Assembly (NCBI GenBank): GCA_002506905.1
Contig: DAYM01000003.1
Span: 1 to 39,777 of the forward strand
Direction of reading: 5' to 3'
DNA from: Methanomassiliicoccaceae archaeon UBA328
GTDB lineage: Archaea > Thermoplasmatota > Thermoplasmata > Methanomassiliicoccales > Methanomethylophilaceae
Length of the DNA: 39,777 nucleotides
Made by a program: the position numbers and the translations under genes. Below, one piece after another: positions 24,332 through 32,580 of the stretch; within the stretch, counting starts at the first letter, position 1, and every line of letters starts with the position of its first letter. The notes beneath the pieces were generated by a model. The model was not told where the DNA came from, did no database searches, and saw only the letters and a list, made by a program, of their open reading frames with translations.

Positions 24332-25219
24332 ATGTATTTCGACGGATACGAGTTCGTGGGGACGTTCGCCGACGGAGAGATGCATGTCACCGGTGACATC
24401 GACTACGGAGAGAAGTACGGAGGATATACGATGTCGTTCTATATGACCGGCGTTCTGGTGAACGACCACATCATGGAGGTCAACATACTGACGGAGGACA
24501 GCGAAGGATCATACAGCATCTGGGGAGGCATCTATACCACGCGTATGCTTGTCGCGTATCCGAACCTTGTCGGGGACATCTCCGGAGAATGGTCTGCCGC
24601 AGGCGGAGATGCATATTATCTCACGCCCGATTCCGCAGGTCCGCTTGCCGGAGATACAATGACCGTGGAACAGATAAAGAATCTCATATCTGGAACATTT
24701 GAAAGGGATGTTGACGGTACGGCCACCGAGGTAACCTTCATCGGCGTATTGTCCGATTACGGCGAATCGTATCTGATAGACAGCACCGGGGCGTATTATG
24801 AGATCACCCTGTGTGACGGATACTTCTGTCTCGACATCTCCCAGCTGACGGCCTCCGGATTCAGGCTGTATTCCGACGGATCGGGACAGGACATAGACTT
24901 CCCGTCGGTCTCCGGAACATGGGAGCTTGCAGACTGTCATTTCCTGGTGACCGACAGCGGATCCTACGAGGCCCCCGAGACCTTCACGATAAGGTTCGAT
25001 CTCCAACACGGCGGCCTTGTGACATGCACCATCATATTGTCCGAAGGGGAATCCTCCGTTGCCGGATACATATCTCCCGGAGATACGGACAGGGTCAGAT
25101 TCGCATTTGAGGATATGGGCACCTCGTATACGTTGTTCTTCGAAGGAGATGTCATGCGTATTCTGGGGAACACGTGGGGCTGTGCATTCGATATGACATT
25201 CGATCCTGTCGAAGACTGA
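24332..25219 (+). pseudogene. Secreted repeat protein, C-terminal part in shifted frame
   Basis: 295 residues from the first ATG, but the homologous sequence starts earlier in this frame: the codons at 24290-24331 read GDIAVSEYSDGLFR, matching the A module of the first part. It then repeats A, B (VGDISGEWSAAGGDAYYL) and C (SVSGTWELADCHFLV). It has no signal sequence of its own, so it is best explained as the second half of one gene of about 730 codons split by a single-base change, either real or a sequencing error. Independent translation as a cytosolic protein is unlikely. Confidence 0.65.
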
Positions 25220-25266
25220 AGAACATTCAAAAAACCTATTATCCCTCTTTTCTTATCTTTCGCCCG

Positions 25267-25277
25267 TGCGCGGCGCA
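25267..25277. promoter_or_regulatory. CGCG-rich inverted repeat upstream of the ribosomal operon
   Basis: TGCGC-G-GCGCA, immediately followed by TATAGTCTATAAT and, further on, the TATA box at 25310-25318. Confidence 0.4.
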
Positions 25278-25309
25278 TATAGTCTATAATCTAAGTGTTC
25301 GTAGCATAG

Positions 25310-25318
25310 TTTTATAAA
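25310..25318 (+). promoter_or_regulatory. TATA box of the L18e operon
   Basis: TTTTATAAA, 47-55 bases upstream of the L18e ATG. The leader contains a seven-codon reading frame (25345-25368) that overlaps the L18e start by ATGA. Confidence 0.5.
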
Positions 25319-25364
25319 CAACTTCCACTTACGACGGTTACCCAATGTCGGGAGAGTCAGTAAA

Positions 25365-25724
25365 ATGAGCACAACAAAGACGAATCCCCAGCTCGTTGCC
25401 TTGATCTTCGATCTTAAGGCAAAGACCAGGGAAACAGAAGCTCCTATCTGGCGAGACATCGCGCTTAGGCTTGAGAAACCGAAAAGTAACTGGGCCGAAG
25501 CGAACCTTAGCAAACTCGAGAGATATGCAAAGGACGGAGAGACGATCATCGTCCCCGGAAAAGTCCTCGCAGCAGGAAGCGTAACAAAGAAATTGACCGT
25601 CGCAGCCTATGATTTCTCTGATGCAGCAGTAGCAGGCATCAAAGCAGCAGGCGGAAACACAATGACCATCAGGGAACTTATGGATTCAAACCCTAAGGGC
25701 TCGAAGGTCAGGATCATGAGGTGA
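25365..25724 (+). CDS. rpl18e: Large ribosomal subunit protein eL18 (L18e)
   Basis: 119 residues. The N-terminus STTKTNPQLVALIFDLKAKTRETEAPIWRDIALRLEKPKSNW and the C-terminal GSKVRIMR are typical of archaeal L18e. First protein gene of the archaeal L18e-L13-S9-RpoN cluster. Its stop lies six bases before the L13 ATG, with GGTGAT serving as that gene's ribosome site. Confidence 0.96.
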   Translation: MSTTKTNPQLVALIFDLKAKTRETEAPIWRDIALRLEKPKSNWAEANLSKLERYAKDGETIIVPGKVLAAGSVTKKLTVAAYDFSDAAVAGIKAAGGNTMTIRELMDSNPKGSKVRIMR

Positions 25725-25729
25725 TTTGC

Positions 25730-26155
25730 ATGGTTACAATTATCGACGGAAGGAACCTCAACTACGGCAGGCTTGCAAGCAATGTTGCAGAGATGATTCT
25801 GAGCGGCGAAGAGGTCGTCGTTCTCAATGCAGAATCCATCGTGATCACCGGAGAAAGGGACAAGATCTTTGCAGATTTCAAAGCAAAGGTCGACCGCGGA
25901 GACACGACTAAGAGAAAGGGACCGTTCTACCCCCGCAGGGCAGACCTCCTGTTCAAGAGATGCGTAAGGGGAATGATCCCCTGGACATCCTCTTGCGGAA
26001 GAGATGCCTTCAGGAGACTCCACGTATTCGTCGGCACACCCAAGCAGTTTGATGACTGTGAGAAGGTCAGGCCCGAAGACGCGGTAAGGGAGATCACCGG
26101 CAAATACACAACCCTGGGAGCCGTTTCAAAATTCCTGGGATCCAACGTGAGATGA
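25730..26155 (+). CDS. rpl13: Large ribosomal subunit protein uL13
   Basis: 141 residues from the ATG at 25730, placed behind GGTGATTTGC; the open frame begins three codons earlier but lacks a better start. MVTIIDGRNLNYGRLASNVAEMILSGEEVVVLNAE and RGMIPWTSSCGRDAFRRLHVFVGTP are archaeal L13 signatures. It lies between L18e and S9 in the conserved order. Confidence 0.96.
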   Translation: MVTIIDGRNLNYGRLASNVAEMILSGEEVVVLNAESIVITGERDKIFADFKAKVDRGDTTKRKGPFYPRRADLLFKRCVRGMIPWTSSCGRDAFRRLHVFVGTPKQFDDCEKVRPEDAVREITGKYTTLGAVSKFLGSNVR

Positions 26156-26159
26156 TCTT

Positions 26160-26558
26160 ATGGATTGCGTAAACACAAGCGGAAAAAGGAAGACGGCCGT
26201 TGCCAGGGCAACCGTTAAAGCGGGAACCGGTAAGGTCACCATCAACAAAATACCCCTTGAGATCTTCACACCCGAGCTCGCAAGGCTCAAGATCGAAGAG
26301 CCTCTTGGACTCGTTCCCGAGATGTCGGCAAAGGTCGATATCTCGATCACCGTCAATGGCGGCGGAGTCATGGGTCAGGCAGCAGCAGCAAGGACCGCAG
26401 TCGCAAAGGGACTCGTCGCCTTCTTCAAGGACGATGAACTCGAAGCGATCTTCAGGGCATACGACAGGACCCTCATTGTCAACGATGACAGGAGAAAGCT
26501 CCCCAAGAACCCGCTCGGTCACGGTGCACGTGCCAAGAAGCAGAAATCATACCGTTGA
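26160..26558 (+). CDS. rps9: Small ribosomal subunit protein uS9
   Basis: 132 residues. The N-terminus TSGKRKTAVARATVKAGTGKV and the C-terminal basic tail GHGARAKKQKSYR, which reaches the P-site tRNA in the ribosome, identify S9. It begins four bases after the L13 stop. Confidence 0.97.
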   Translation: MDCVNTSGKRKTAVARATVKAGTGKVTINKIPLEIFTPELARLKIEEPLGLVPEMSAKVDISITVNGGGVMGQAAAARTAVAKGLVAFFKDDELEAIFRAYDRTLIVNDDRRKLPKNPLGHGARAKKQKSYR

Positions 26559-26567
26559 GGCGTTATC

Positions 26568-26759
26568 ATGATAATACCGGTGAGATGTTTCACATGCGGA
26601 AAGGTCGTAGGCTCTGCCTATCTCGAGTACGTTGCGCGTGTCAAGAACGGAGAGGACCCTGCAAAGGTCCTTGACGATCTGGGTTTCGAGAGATACTGCT
26701 GTCGCAGAATGATCGTTTCCCACGCCGATCTCATCGGCGAGATCGCGCCTCTGGGATGA
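26568..26759 (+). CDS. rpoN: DNA-directed RNA polymerase subunit N (Rpo10)
   Basis: 63 residues. Zinc-binding cysteines in VRCFTCGKVVG and RYCCRRM, and the internal DDLGFERYCCRRMIVSHADLI, are the Rpb10/RpoN signature. It is an assembly subunit that bridges Rpo3 and the large subunits. It starts nine bases after the S9 stop and is followed by a tRNA-Pro gene. Confidence 0.97.
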   Translation: MIIPVRCFTCGKVVGSAYLEYVARVKNGEDPAKVLDDLGFERYCCRRMIVSHADLIGEIAPLG

Positions 26760-26808
26760 ACTCCTGGACAAACCTTTTAACCTAAAACCTATTACCCCGC
26801 AATTACGC

Positions 26809-26881
26809 GGGCCCGTGGGGTAGCTTGGTATCCTTCTTGCTTGGGGTGCAAGTAACTCCAGTTCAAATCTGGGCGGGCCCA
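26809..26881 (+). tRNA. tRNA-Pro, anticodon GGG
   Basis: 73 nt. Acceptor GGGCCCG pairs with CGGGCCC, discriminator A, CCA not encoded. Anticodon stem CTTGC/GCAAG holds the loop TTGGGGT, giving anticodon GGG with G37. T arm TCCAG-TTCAAAT-CTGGG. It lies 49 bases after rpoN. The stretch CCTTTTAACC (26773-26782) could be its TATA box or it may be read through from the ribosomal operon. Confidence 0.95.
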
Positions 26882-27071
26882 CTCATTACTTATTATTCCA
26901 TTATACAATACTGTCTTGTATTGCAGCGATCTTTAGATCACACCTGTCACCTGTATACATTACGCCCGTGTCTGATGAGCGCCATCAAAATAATAAGATC
27001 GTTATCATCGATCTTTGCATATAAGCGACAATCTCCGACACGGTATCTCCATATCTCCGACAGATCCCCTG
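26882..27071. other. AT-rich spacer after tRNA-Pro(GGG), no gene seen
   Basis: About 190 bases without a convincing coding frame. Short frames exist on both strands but carry no recognisable protein pattern and no ribosome site. The sequence is more AT-rich than the ribosomal operon before it and begins the accessory stretch. Confidence 0.4.
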
Positions 27072-27212
27072 TCAATGATTTACTATGTATGTTGCATCAT
27101 CGGCAGCATCGCTGCCGTTGTCCGTCTCCGCGGCATAAACATAGACCGTAAAAGCTGCCAGTACGAGACATGCGCAAACCAAGAGCATCCTTCTTTTTGT
27201 CACGTTCGACAT
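27072..27212 (-). CDS. 46-residue secreted or single-pass membrane microprotein
   Basis: Small frame: a basic start (MSNVTKRR), a hydrophobic core at about 9-28 (MLLVCACLVLAAFTVYVYAA), then an acidic tail (ETDNGSDAADDATYIVNH). This is the layout of a signal peptide or tail-exposed membrane peptide. No strong ribosome site is visible. The candidate TATA element TTTAATTA lies inside the inverted repeat 27283-27300. It diverges from the 4-TM gene at 27356. It could be a chance frame, but the compositional pattern argues otherwise. Confidence 0.4.
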   Translation of the reverse strand: MSNVTKRRMLLVCACLVLAAFTVYVYAAETDNGSDAADDATYIVNH

Positions 27213-27282
27213 CGTCAAGCATGTCCCATTATTCCTTCTGGCTATCAAAATTTACAATTCCACGATATTGGTGAATTATTTC

Positions 27283-27300
27283 TAACATAATTAAATGTTA
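27283..27300. promoter_or_regulatory. 6-6-6 inverted repeat around a TATA-like core
   Basis: TAACAT-AATTAA-ATGTTA, perfect arms, between the divergent microprotein and 4-TM genes. Its centre reads TTTAATTA on the minus strand. Confidence 0.35.
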
Positions 27301-27311
27301 CATGATCAATA

Positions 27312-27327
27312 CGCGCGATTTTATAAG
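27312..27327 (+). promoter_or_regulatory. CGCGCG next to the TATA box of the 4-TM gene
   Basis: CGCGCG at 27312-27317 is followed after one base by TTTTATAAG-type sequence (27319-27327), about 29-37 bases before the ATG at 27356. It has the same order, CG element then TATA, as at the other sites. Confidence 0.45.
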
Positions 27328-27355
27328 ATAGCAGTGAATTATACTGTCCGATACA

Positions 27356-27748
27356 ATGAAACATGGGTTGTTGGCATCATTCGTCGGAGGAATAGCTTTC
27401 ACGCTGATCCTGGTCCTGTTCGTTCCGCTTATCTGTTCGCATTACATCGAACCATTCATAGCGGAGAATGTGGAGAATGCCAACATAGCCTGGCTCTCTT
27501 CATCGATGGTGACCACGATCATAATGTGGATAGTCATGTTGCTTTTCATGATGGTCCTCGGCGGAGGAGGCATTTTCAAAGCATTCGGTGTCGTCGGCAT
27601 TCTCGGACTGATATGCGGTTATTATCTTCTGGGCAGGATAGAGGACGCCATAATCCCGGTGGGAACACTGGTGGTATTCATGGTGCTCTCATACACTCAT
27701 AAGAAGAAAAAAGAAAAGAAGGAGGCCGCAGAGGCCTCCCGGAAATGA
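27356..27748 (+). CDS. Four-helix integral membrane protein, function unknown
   Basis: 130 residues with hydrophobic segments at about 5-27, 45-66, 72-92 and 98-113, and a Lys/Glu-rich cytosolic tail (KKKKEKKEAAEASRK). A glycine run GGGG sits between helices 2 and 3. No family recognised. The TATA box 29-37 bases upstream points to a nearly leaderless mRNA. A hairpin (27721-27739) lies within the last codons, and the stop abuts that of the truncated pstS in the palindrome AATGATCATT. Confidence 0.6.
   Translation: MKHGLLASFVGGIAFTLILVLFVPLICSHYIEPFIAENVENANIAWLSSSMVTTIIMWIVMLLFMMVLGGGGIFKAFGVVGILGLICGYYLLGRIEDAIIPVGTLVVFMVLSYTHKKKKEKKEAAEASRK
27721..27739 (+). terminator. Hairpin in the 3' end of the 4-TM gene
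   Basis: GGAGGCC-GCAGA-GGCCTCC, perfect 7-bp arms, inside the last ten codons. It could act as a 3'-end structure for this gene. Confidence 0.35.
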
Positions 27749-28024
27749 TCATTCCATTCCGATGTCTGCCGTTCCGTTGATCGCCGCAGATGCGCCTGCT
27801 CCGGATCCGTTTGCCGTGATCTGGAGATCGACGTTGTTTTCTTTTTCGTAAACCTCTTCGACGGCCAGCATAATGGGTGCGACGGTCGTCGATCCCGCGA
27901 TGGTGATTGTAACTGTGTCGTCTCCGTCTCCGTTGTTATTGCTGTGTCCGAGAGCAAGCCATGCTCCGGCCGCAACAATAACGATGACGGCAACGACTGC
28001 CATGATCTTCGTATTTGTGTTCAA
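27749..28024 (-). pseudogene. PstS-like phosphate-binding protein, truncated after about 90 residues
   Basis: The frame starts with a signal or anchor helix (about 8-25, MAVVAVIVIVAAGAWLALG) and continues ITIAGSTTVAPIMLAVEEVYEKENNVDLQITANGSGAGASAAINGTADIGME-stop. The GSTTVAP loop and GSGAG...ADIGM match the start of PstS-type phosphate-binding lipoproteins, which normally run to about 270 residues or more. The remainder is absent, because the convergent 4-TM gene occupies the next bases. The start would be TTG behind AAGGTGTAATACC. No lipobox cysteine is seen. Probably a gene remnant. Confidence 0.7.
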
Positions 28025-28177
28025 GGTATTACACCTTGATTCACCGATTGATGATGTCGTATATATTCGATGTCGAAATAATATATATCGCTCTATATAT
28101 GCTATATATAACTACATAATTATACCGAAATCAAACTCCGGATAGTATCAAATATGCCGAAATGCAGTTGACATCTC
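28025..28177. promoter_or_regulatory. AT-rich divergent promoter region
   Basis: Several TATATATA runs between 28060 and 28110, and a dyad TTCGA-TG-TCGAA at 28066-28077. It separates the pstS remnant from the VIT/CCC1-like gene. Confidence 0.4.
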
Positions 28178-28831
28178 ATGCTCGGACACAGGCTCGTAGA
28201 ACGTACCGGACCGGAATTGGCGGTCCAAGAGGTGTTGTACGGGTTCGTCATGGCGCTTACATTCATAATCGCCGCGAGAGCAGGTATCTTCACCTACGAT
28301 ACTCCATGGAACTTGGTAATGATGATCCTGGCGATGAATTTCGTCTGGGGCGCTATAGACATGATCATATTCTACAGAATAGACGTATCGACACAGAGAC
28401 GCTATACAAGGATATTGAAGGAAGACCGCAGGGCCGACGGATACCGCGAGAAGATCGACGGCGAGCTGGACAACACGATATTCGATGTTCTGACCGAGGA
28501 TGACAGACAGAAAGGAGTGGACGTTGTCATCGACGGGACCATAGAATCCGAACGTGATATATGGTCCGACCGGAAGAGGATGTTCCAAAGTTCGGCGGCA
28601 TGTTTCATCATCACGGTCGCCACCGCGATACCCGTGATCGCCGCTCTGCTTCTGATCGACGATCAGACCGCTGCGTTGGATGCCGCGGCAGTGCTTGCAT
28701 CGGTATCGTTGTTCTTCGTCGGATGCAATATCGACCGTGAAGCTTCGAAGGGAATAAGATTGGCGGAAGGGCTGAGCATAATGGCCCTTGCGCTGATGCT
28801 GTCCTTATTCGCGGCCTATTTCGGCGGATGA
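28178..28831 (+). CDS. VIT1/CCC1-like integral membrane protein
   Basis: 217 residues. EVLYGFVMALTFIIAARAG (about 18-36) and MNFVWGAIDMIIFYRID (about 53-69) match the first two helices of small bacterial and archaeal membrane proteins annotated as VIT1/CCC1 family. A charged soluble stretch (about 70-135) is followed by three more helices (about 138-160, 163-182, 193-215). True VIT proteins export Fe or Mn, but this branch is not characterised and transport is not shown. The 3' end overlaps the HD gene by 27 bases tail to tail. Confidence 0.65.
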   Translation: MLGHRLVERTGPELAVQEVLYGFVMALTFIIAARAGIFTYDTPWNLVMMILAMNFVWGAIDMIIFYRIDVSTQRRYTRILKEDRRADGYREKIDGELDNTIFDVLTEDDRQKGVDVVIDGTIESERDIWSDRKRMFQSSAACFIITVATAIPVIAALLLIDDQTAALDAAAVLASVSLFFVGCNIDREASKGIRLAEGLSIMALALMLSLFAAYFGG

Positions 28832-29458
28832 GCCGTTCCATTCCATATAGAATTCATTTAGGAACGATAGCATGAAGGCGTGCCTCTCCTCGGCCATGGC
28901 CTTTGCGGCATTGGTATTCATCATATCCTTGAGTTTCAGAAGTTTTTCGTAGAAATGATTGATGCTCGTTCCTTCGGAGGCGAAATAGCGGACGGAATCC
29001 ATTCCCTTCTCCGGCGGGATGTCCGGGTCGTAGATCTTCCTTTTCCTGTTCCCGCCGTATGCGAATGCACGCGCGATGCCTATGGCGCCGATGGCATCCA
29101 GACGGTCGGCGTCCTGGACGATCTTTCCTTCCAGTGTCGAGGGGACGACGGTGTCCGTTCCTTTGAAGGATATCTGAGATATTATTCCGAGGATGGCCGC
29201 CGCTCTCTCGCCGCATACTGCGTTGGATCTCAGGAAATCGCTTGCGTCGTGGCTTTCCGTTCCGAAGAGTTTCCTGTCATCGACATCATGCAGAAGGGCG
29301 GCCAGCTGTACCGTGAGAAGATCTCCGCCTTCTTTTTTGCATATCTCCGTCGCAGTATTGAATACGCGGATGCTGTGAAAATGATCGTGTCCGGTGCAGT
29401 CTCCGCGGAAACGGTCTTCGATATGTTTCTTTGTCCTGTCGATAAGGGCCTCGTCCAT
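28805..29458 (-). CDS. HD-domain phosphohydrolase
   Basis: 217 residues. The metal-binding HD set is visible: HDHFHSIRV (about 24-32), AALLHDVDD (about 53-61) and QDADRLDAIGAIGIARAF. This resembles the YedJ/YpgQ-type uncharacterised hydrolases that act on nucleotides or small phosphoesters. Substrate unknown. It is a single gene with its own upstream region (29459-29556). Confidence 0.85.
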   Translation of the reverse strand: MDEALIDRTKKHIEDRFRGDCTGHDHFHSIRVFNTATEICKKEGGDLLTVQLAALLHDVDDRKLFGTESHDASDFLRSNAVCGERAAAILGIISQISFKGTDTVVPSTLEGKIVQDADRLDAIGAIGIARAFAYGGNRKRKIYDPDIPPEKGMDSVRYFASEGTSINHFYEKLLKLKDMMNTNAAKAMAEERHAFMLSFLNEFYMEWNGSSAEIGRE

Positions 29459-29556
29459 CGGTCACTGTATATCGGTACTGTTATTGAAGGTGACGGTCGG
29501 TCGATGTATGTGAGCTTACAGTCACTGTTGATGAAAAGAAGAATAAAGAAAAAGTT

Positions 29557-29581
29557 CCGACAGGAGAGCAACTCCTGTCGG
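29557..29581 (-). terminator. Strong terminator hairpin after the adhesin-like gene
   Basis: 10-bp perfect arms CCGACAGGAG / CTCCTGTCGG with a 5-base loop. On the minus strand it follows the stop at 29596 by 14 bases and is followed by AACTTTTTCTTTATTC. On the plus strand it is followed by TTTT, so it may work both ways. Confidence 0.7.
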
Positions 29582-29595
29582 TTTTGGGGTTTAGT

Positions 29596-30531
29596 TCATC
29601 TCATCTTCCACCAGGCAAGAGATCCTATCGCGAATGCGGCCACCAACACGCAGGCTACGATCGCGATGGCGGTTCCGGTGCTTATTGACCCTCCGCCGTT
29701 TCCTCCGTCGTCATCACTGCTGTCGGCGTTCTTCACGACGTTTATGGAGATGGTCGTATCCGTGGTGACGTTGGATATGGTGTAACTGTTGCCGCCGTTG
29801 CTGGCGATCTTCGCATTGGGTGCTGTCGGAGTTCCCTGCAGGGTGTATCCGGACTGTACACTGATGGTGAACTTCGCAGATCCGTCGGAATTGATGGAGA
29901 ACGACGGAACGGTCACTCCGGATATGCTGTATCCTGTTCCCGAACTGAAGGTCACCTTGTATGTATGTACGGTGGTGTCGTCAGCCGCGTTCACGGTGAA
30001 CTTGACATCGAACGATGCAGCGTCCACGTTTTCGTTGTCGACGGTAACGGTCGCAACATAGGTTCCCGCAGAAAGTCCTGAGTCGGGAACGATCGTGAAG
30101 GATCCCGTTCCGTTGGCGGCGATCGATGTGACAGTGGTTTTGCTCAACGCGAAACTGCCGGCATTGGTCCCGGAAAGCGTAACGGTCAGATCGCCGGTAG
30201 CATCGGTGCCTGTGCTTGTTACAGTGATCGTACTCGGGGATAATGCAGAATAGCCTGCGGTTGCGGAGAAGGCCAGCGTTCCTGTCTCAGACAACGATAT
30301 GATGTATGTAGGAGCAGAAACCGCAATATCAAAGTCCTGTGTATAATTTGTGCTTTCGGTTGCACCATTGGTAATCGTTGCGGTCACAGTAACGGTGCCT
30401 GCCGTCGATGGTCGCGCCGGTTGTACCTGCAGTCTTGACACTCCAAACAATGGTCTTGTTGGTCGCATCAGATGGGGCGACCGTACCGCTAAGGGTAAGA
30501 TCTGTCCCTGCGGTTGCAGCGTTAGGAACAT
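29596..30531 (-). pseudogene. Adhesin-like surface protein, C-terminal fragment
   Basis: Genuine sequence runs from about 30410 down to 29596; the codons before it are an out-of-frame extension. It contains a Thr/Ser-rich Ig-like repeat (YIISLSETGTLAFSA...FDVKFTVNAADD), a second beta domain (HTYKVTFSSGTGYSISGV... with TTDTTISINVV), an Asp/Gly-rich linker, and a C-terminal membrane helix (GTAIAIVACVLVAAFAIGSLAWW) ending in KMR. So it would anchor the protein in the cytoplasmic membrane with the repeats outside. Codon use here looks like the host. It is the third piece of one broken gene. Confidence 0.7.
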
Positions 30532-32497
30532 CTGTAATACCAGTCACTGCGACAAATGTCGCTGCTGCAACAGTGAAGTTACATCTAACATAAGTTGTGC
30601 CATAATCCTGATTGTAATACGCGTCATTTCCATTAATTGTTGCAGTTGTCATGCTGTTTGCAAACTCATAGCCGTCCTGTGCAGTCAAACCAATATACAT
30701 ACAATAAGTTTCACCTGCTTCAAAAGTATCAGATGTATTCAAATTCACACCACTGGATGCAATAGCCCAAAAAGGAGCGATATCATATCCCGTACCGCCA
30801 GTAATGCCGGTGGTTGTTGGATGTTCACCTGCAACAGGCTCGGTAACTCCGGTAATTACAATGGATGTGATCTGTGTGTTGCTTGCCGCTGCATTAACGG
30901 TAAAGCTCACATCAAAGGTCTGTGATGTAACGGAAGTGCCGCTGACAGTTACTGTCGCCGTATAGGTGCCTGCTGTAAGACCTGTATTCGGAACAACGGT
31001 AAAGGTGTCGCTGCCGCTTATCGCAATGCTCGAGATACTGGTTTTGTTCAGCGTAAAGCTGCTTGCGTTCGTACAGGAAAGAGCAACGGTCAGATCCCCG
31101 GTTGCGCCTGTGCCGGTATTACTCACTGTCACGGTCTTGGCCGTCTGTGCGTCGTAGCCGGCGGTTATCGCCGTAAAGGTATGAGTACCGGTAGCGTCAA
31201 GCGAGATGCTGTAAGTCAGTGTTGCGCCTTGTGCTACGATTTTTACATACTTATTTGTGTTATAGTATGTTGTGAGATCGCTGACCGCTGTGCCTGGGGC
31301 GGAGTCTCCCCCTGTCACAGTTGCCGCACTTGTAATTGTAGGCCTTGTTTGTAATGCGCTATTGCTTGAGCTTATGGCAATCAGTGTTCCTTGGTTGATA
31401 GTAGCTGCTGTTGAAGAACCTATACCACAACCCGCATTACCCGTCGCGGTCAATGTTGCTCCGTCATTGATGGTAACGGCACCTGTAACACCTGCATGAC
31501 TTGCGTAACCAGAGGAGGTCGAAGTTGCCGTCACATTTGCTGTGTCGTTAAGAATCAAAGATTTAACCGACATTGCCGCCTTGTCGCTGGAGGTAAACGT
31601 TAGAGTTACGCTATCCTTAGCAGTCACAACTGCATCGCCGGTGGCCACCTCTAATGCTGCAAAACCACTATTGCCGCCCTGCACATTAAGCGAACCTGAA
31701 CCCGAGAAACAAAGCTTTATGCCTTCAACATATGAATAAATGTAACCAAAGGTATTTATTCCGACAAGCTTGATCGTAACCTCATCTGAAGCATCCGTAA
31801 TTTTAATGCTGCCTGCAATATAGGAAGCGTTGTTAAGTGTCAATATGTTGGTAACGGTGTTAAAACTAACCTTTCCATCTCCAAGCACATCATCTTTGTT
31901 AGTTTCTGTTATAACAGTATTGGTAATTTCAATGCCTGTGGCGGTCTGTGTACCGACATAGTAAACATTCTCGGACACTCTCTCCAGCAAGGTCGCACTG
32001 TTGTAGCCTGTTTTTTGAGTAGCATAGCTTAACGGAGTTTTTGAGTCCGGCAAGTCAGCACCCCATATTTTTATTGCGCCGCTGTCAGCTGTTTGATTAA
32101 AATTCAGCGTGCCTGCTGTCATTTTTAATCCGTTTTTGCTTGTTGAGTAGAGTTCATATTCTAGATTTATATCAAAAGTAACAGTACCTCCTTGAACATC
32201 AAGGGCGGTTGCCGTTCCGTTCGTGCCTTCCGCACGTAAAGAACTGGTTATTACAAGAGTGCCATCGGACATATTGACCGTTTTAACATTATTTGTTCCG
32301 GCAGCTTCGATTGTCATTACCAAGTGTTTAAGTGTAACGTTTCCACCAGATATGTCCAGTAAAGTCGCATTGTTTGCGGCAGGTTTAAAAATGATTGATT
32401 CAGTAATAATATCCACATCTATTGTGAAATTATCTCCTGTATTTACCTTAAATAACTCGGTTACTCCTGCGGCTCCCTCAAAAGTCCAATTGTACAA
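30329..32497 (-). pseudogene. Adhesin-like surface protein, central fragment
   Basis: Open from about 32585 (YVELAAGSSITTTATSAIDING, before the first usable start codon) to the frameshift near 30411; the last residues to 30329 are out of frame. It is full of beta-strand repeats of the parallel beta-helix kind with Asn, Thr and Ser turns, then an Ig-like repeat (SISLDATGTHTFTA...FDVSFTVNAAAS) about 900 bases from its relative in the C-terminal fragment, and VTGITDVPNAATAGTDLTLSGTVAPSDATNKTIVWSV, a Big_2-like domain. The DNA is visibly more AT-rich, with codons such as TTA and AAA that the neighbours avoid, suggesting transfer. Confidence 0.65.
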
Positions 32498-32580
32498 ACC
32501 CGCTGCAATTAGTGTTTTTGTGCCGTTAATATCAATGGCAGAAGTTGCCGTAGTGGTGATCGAACTGCCGGCGGCAAGTT

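Noticed and set aside
29900..31250. CRISPR-like or tandem DNA repeats in the adhesin region
   Set aside because: The repeats are diverged protein-coding Ig-like domains about 900 bases apart, not short regularly spaced units.
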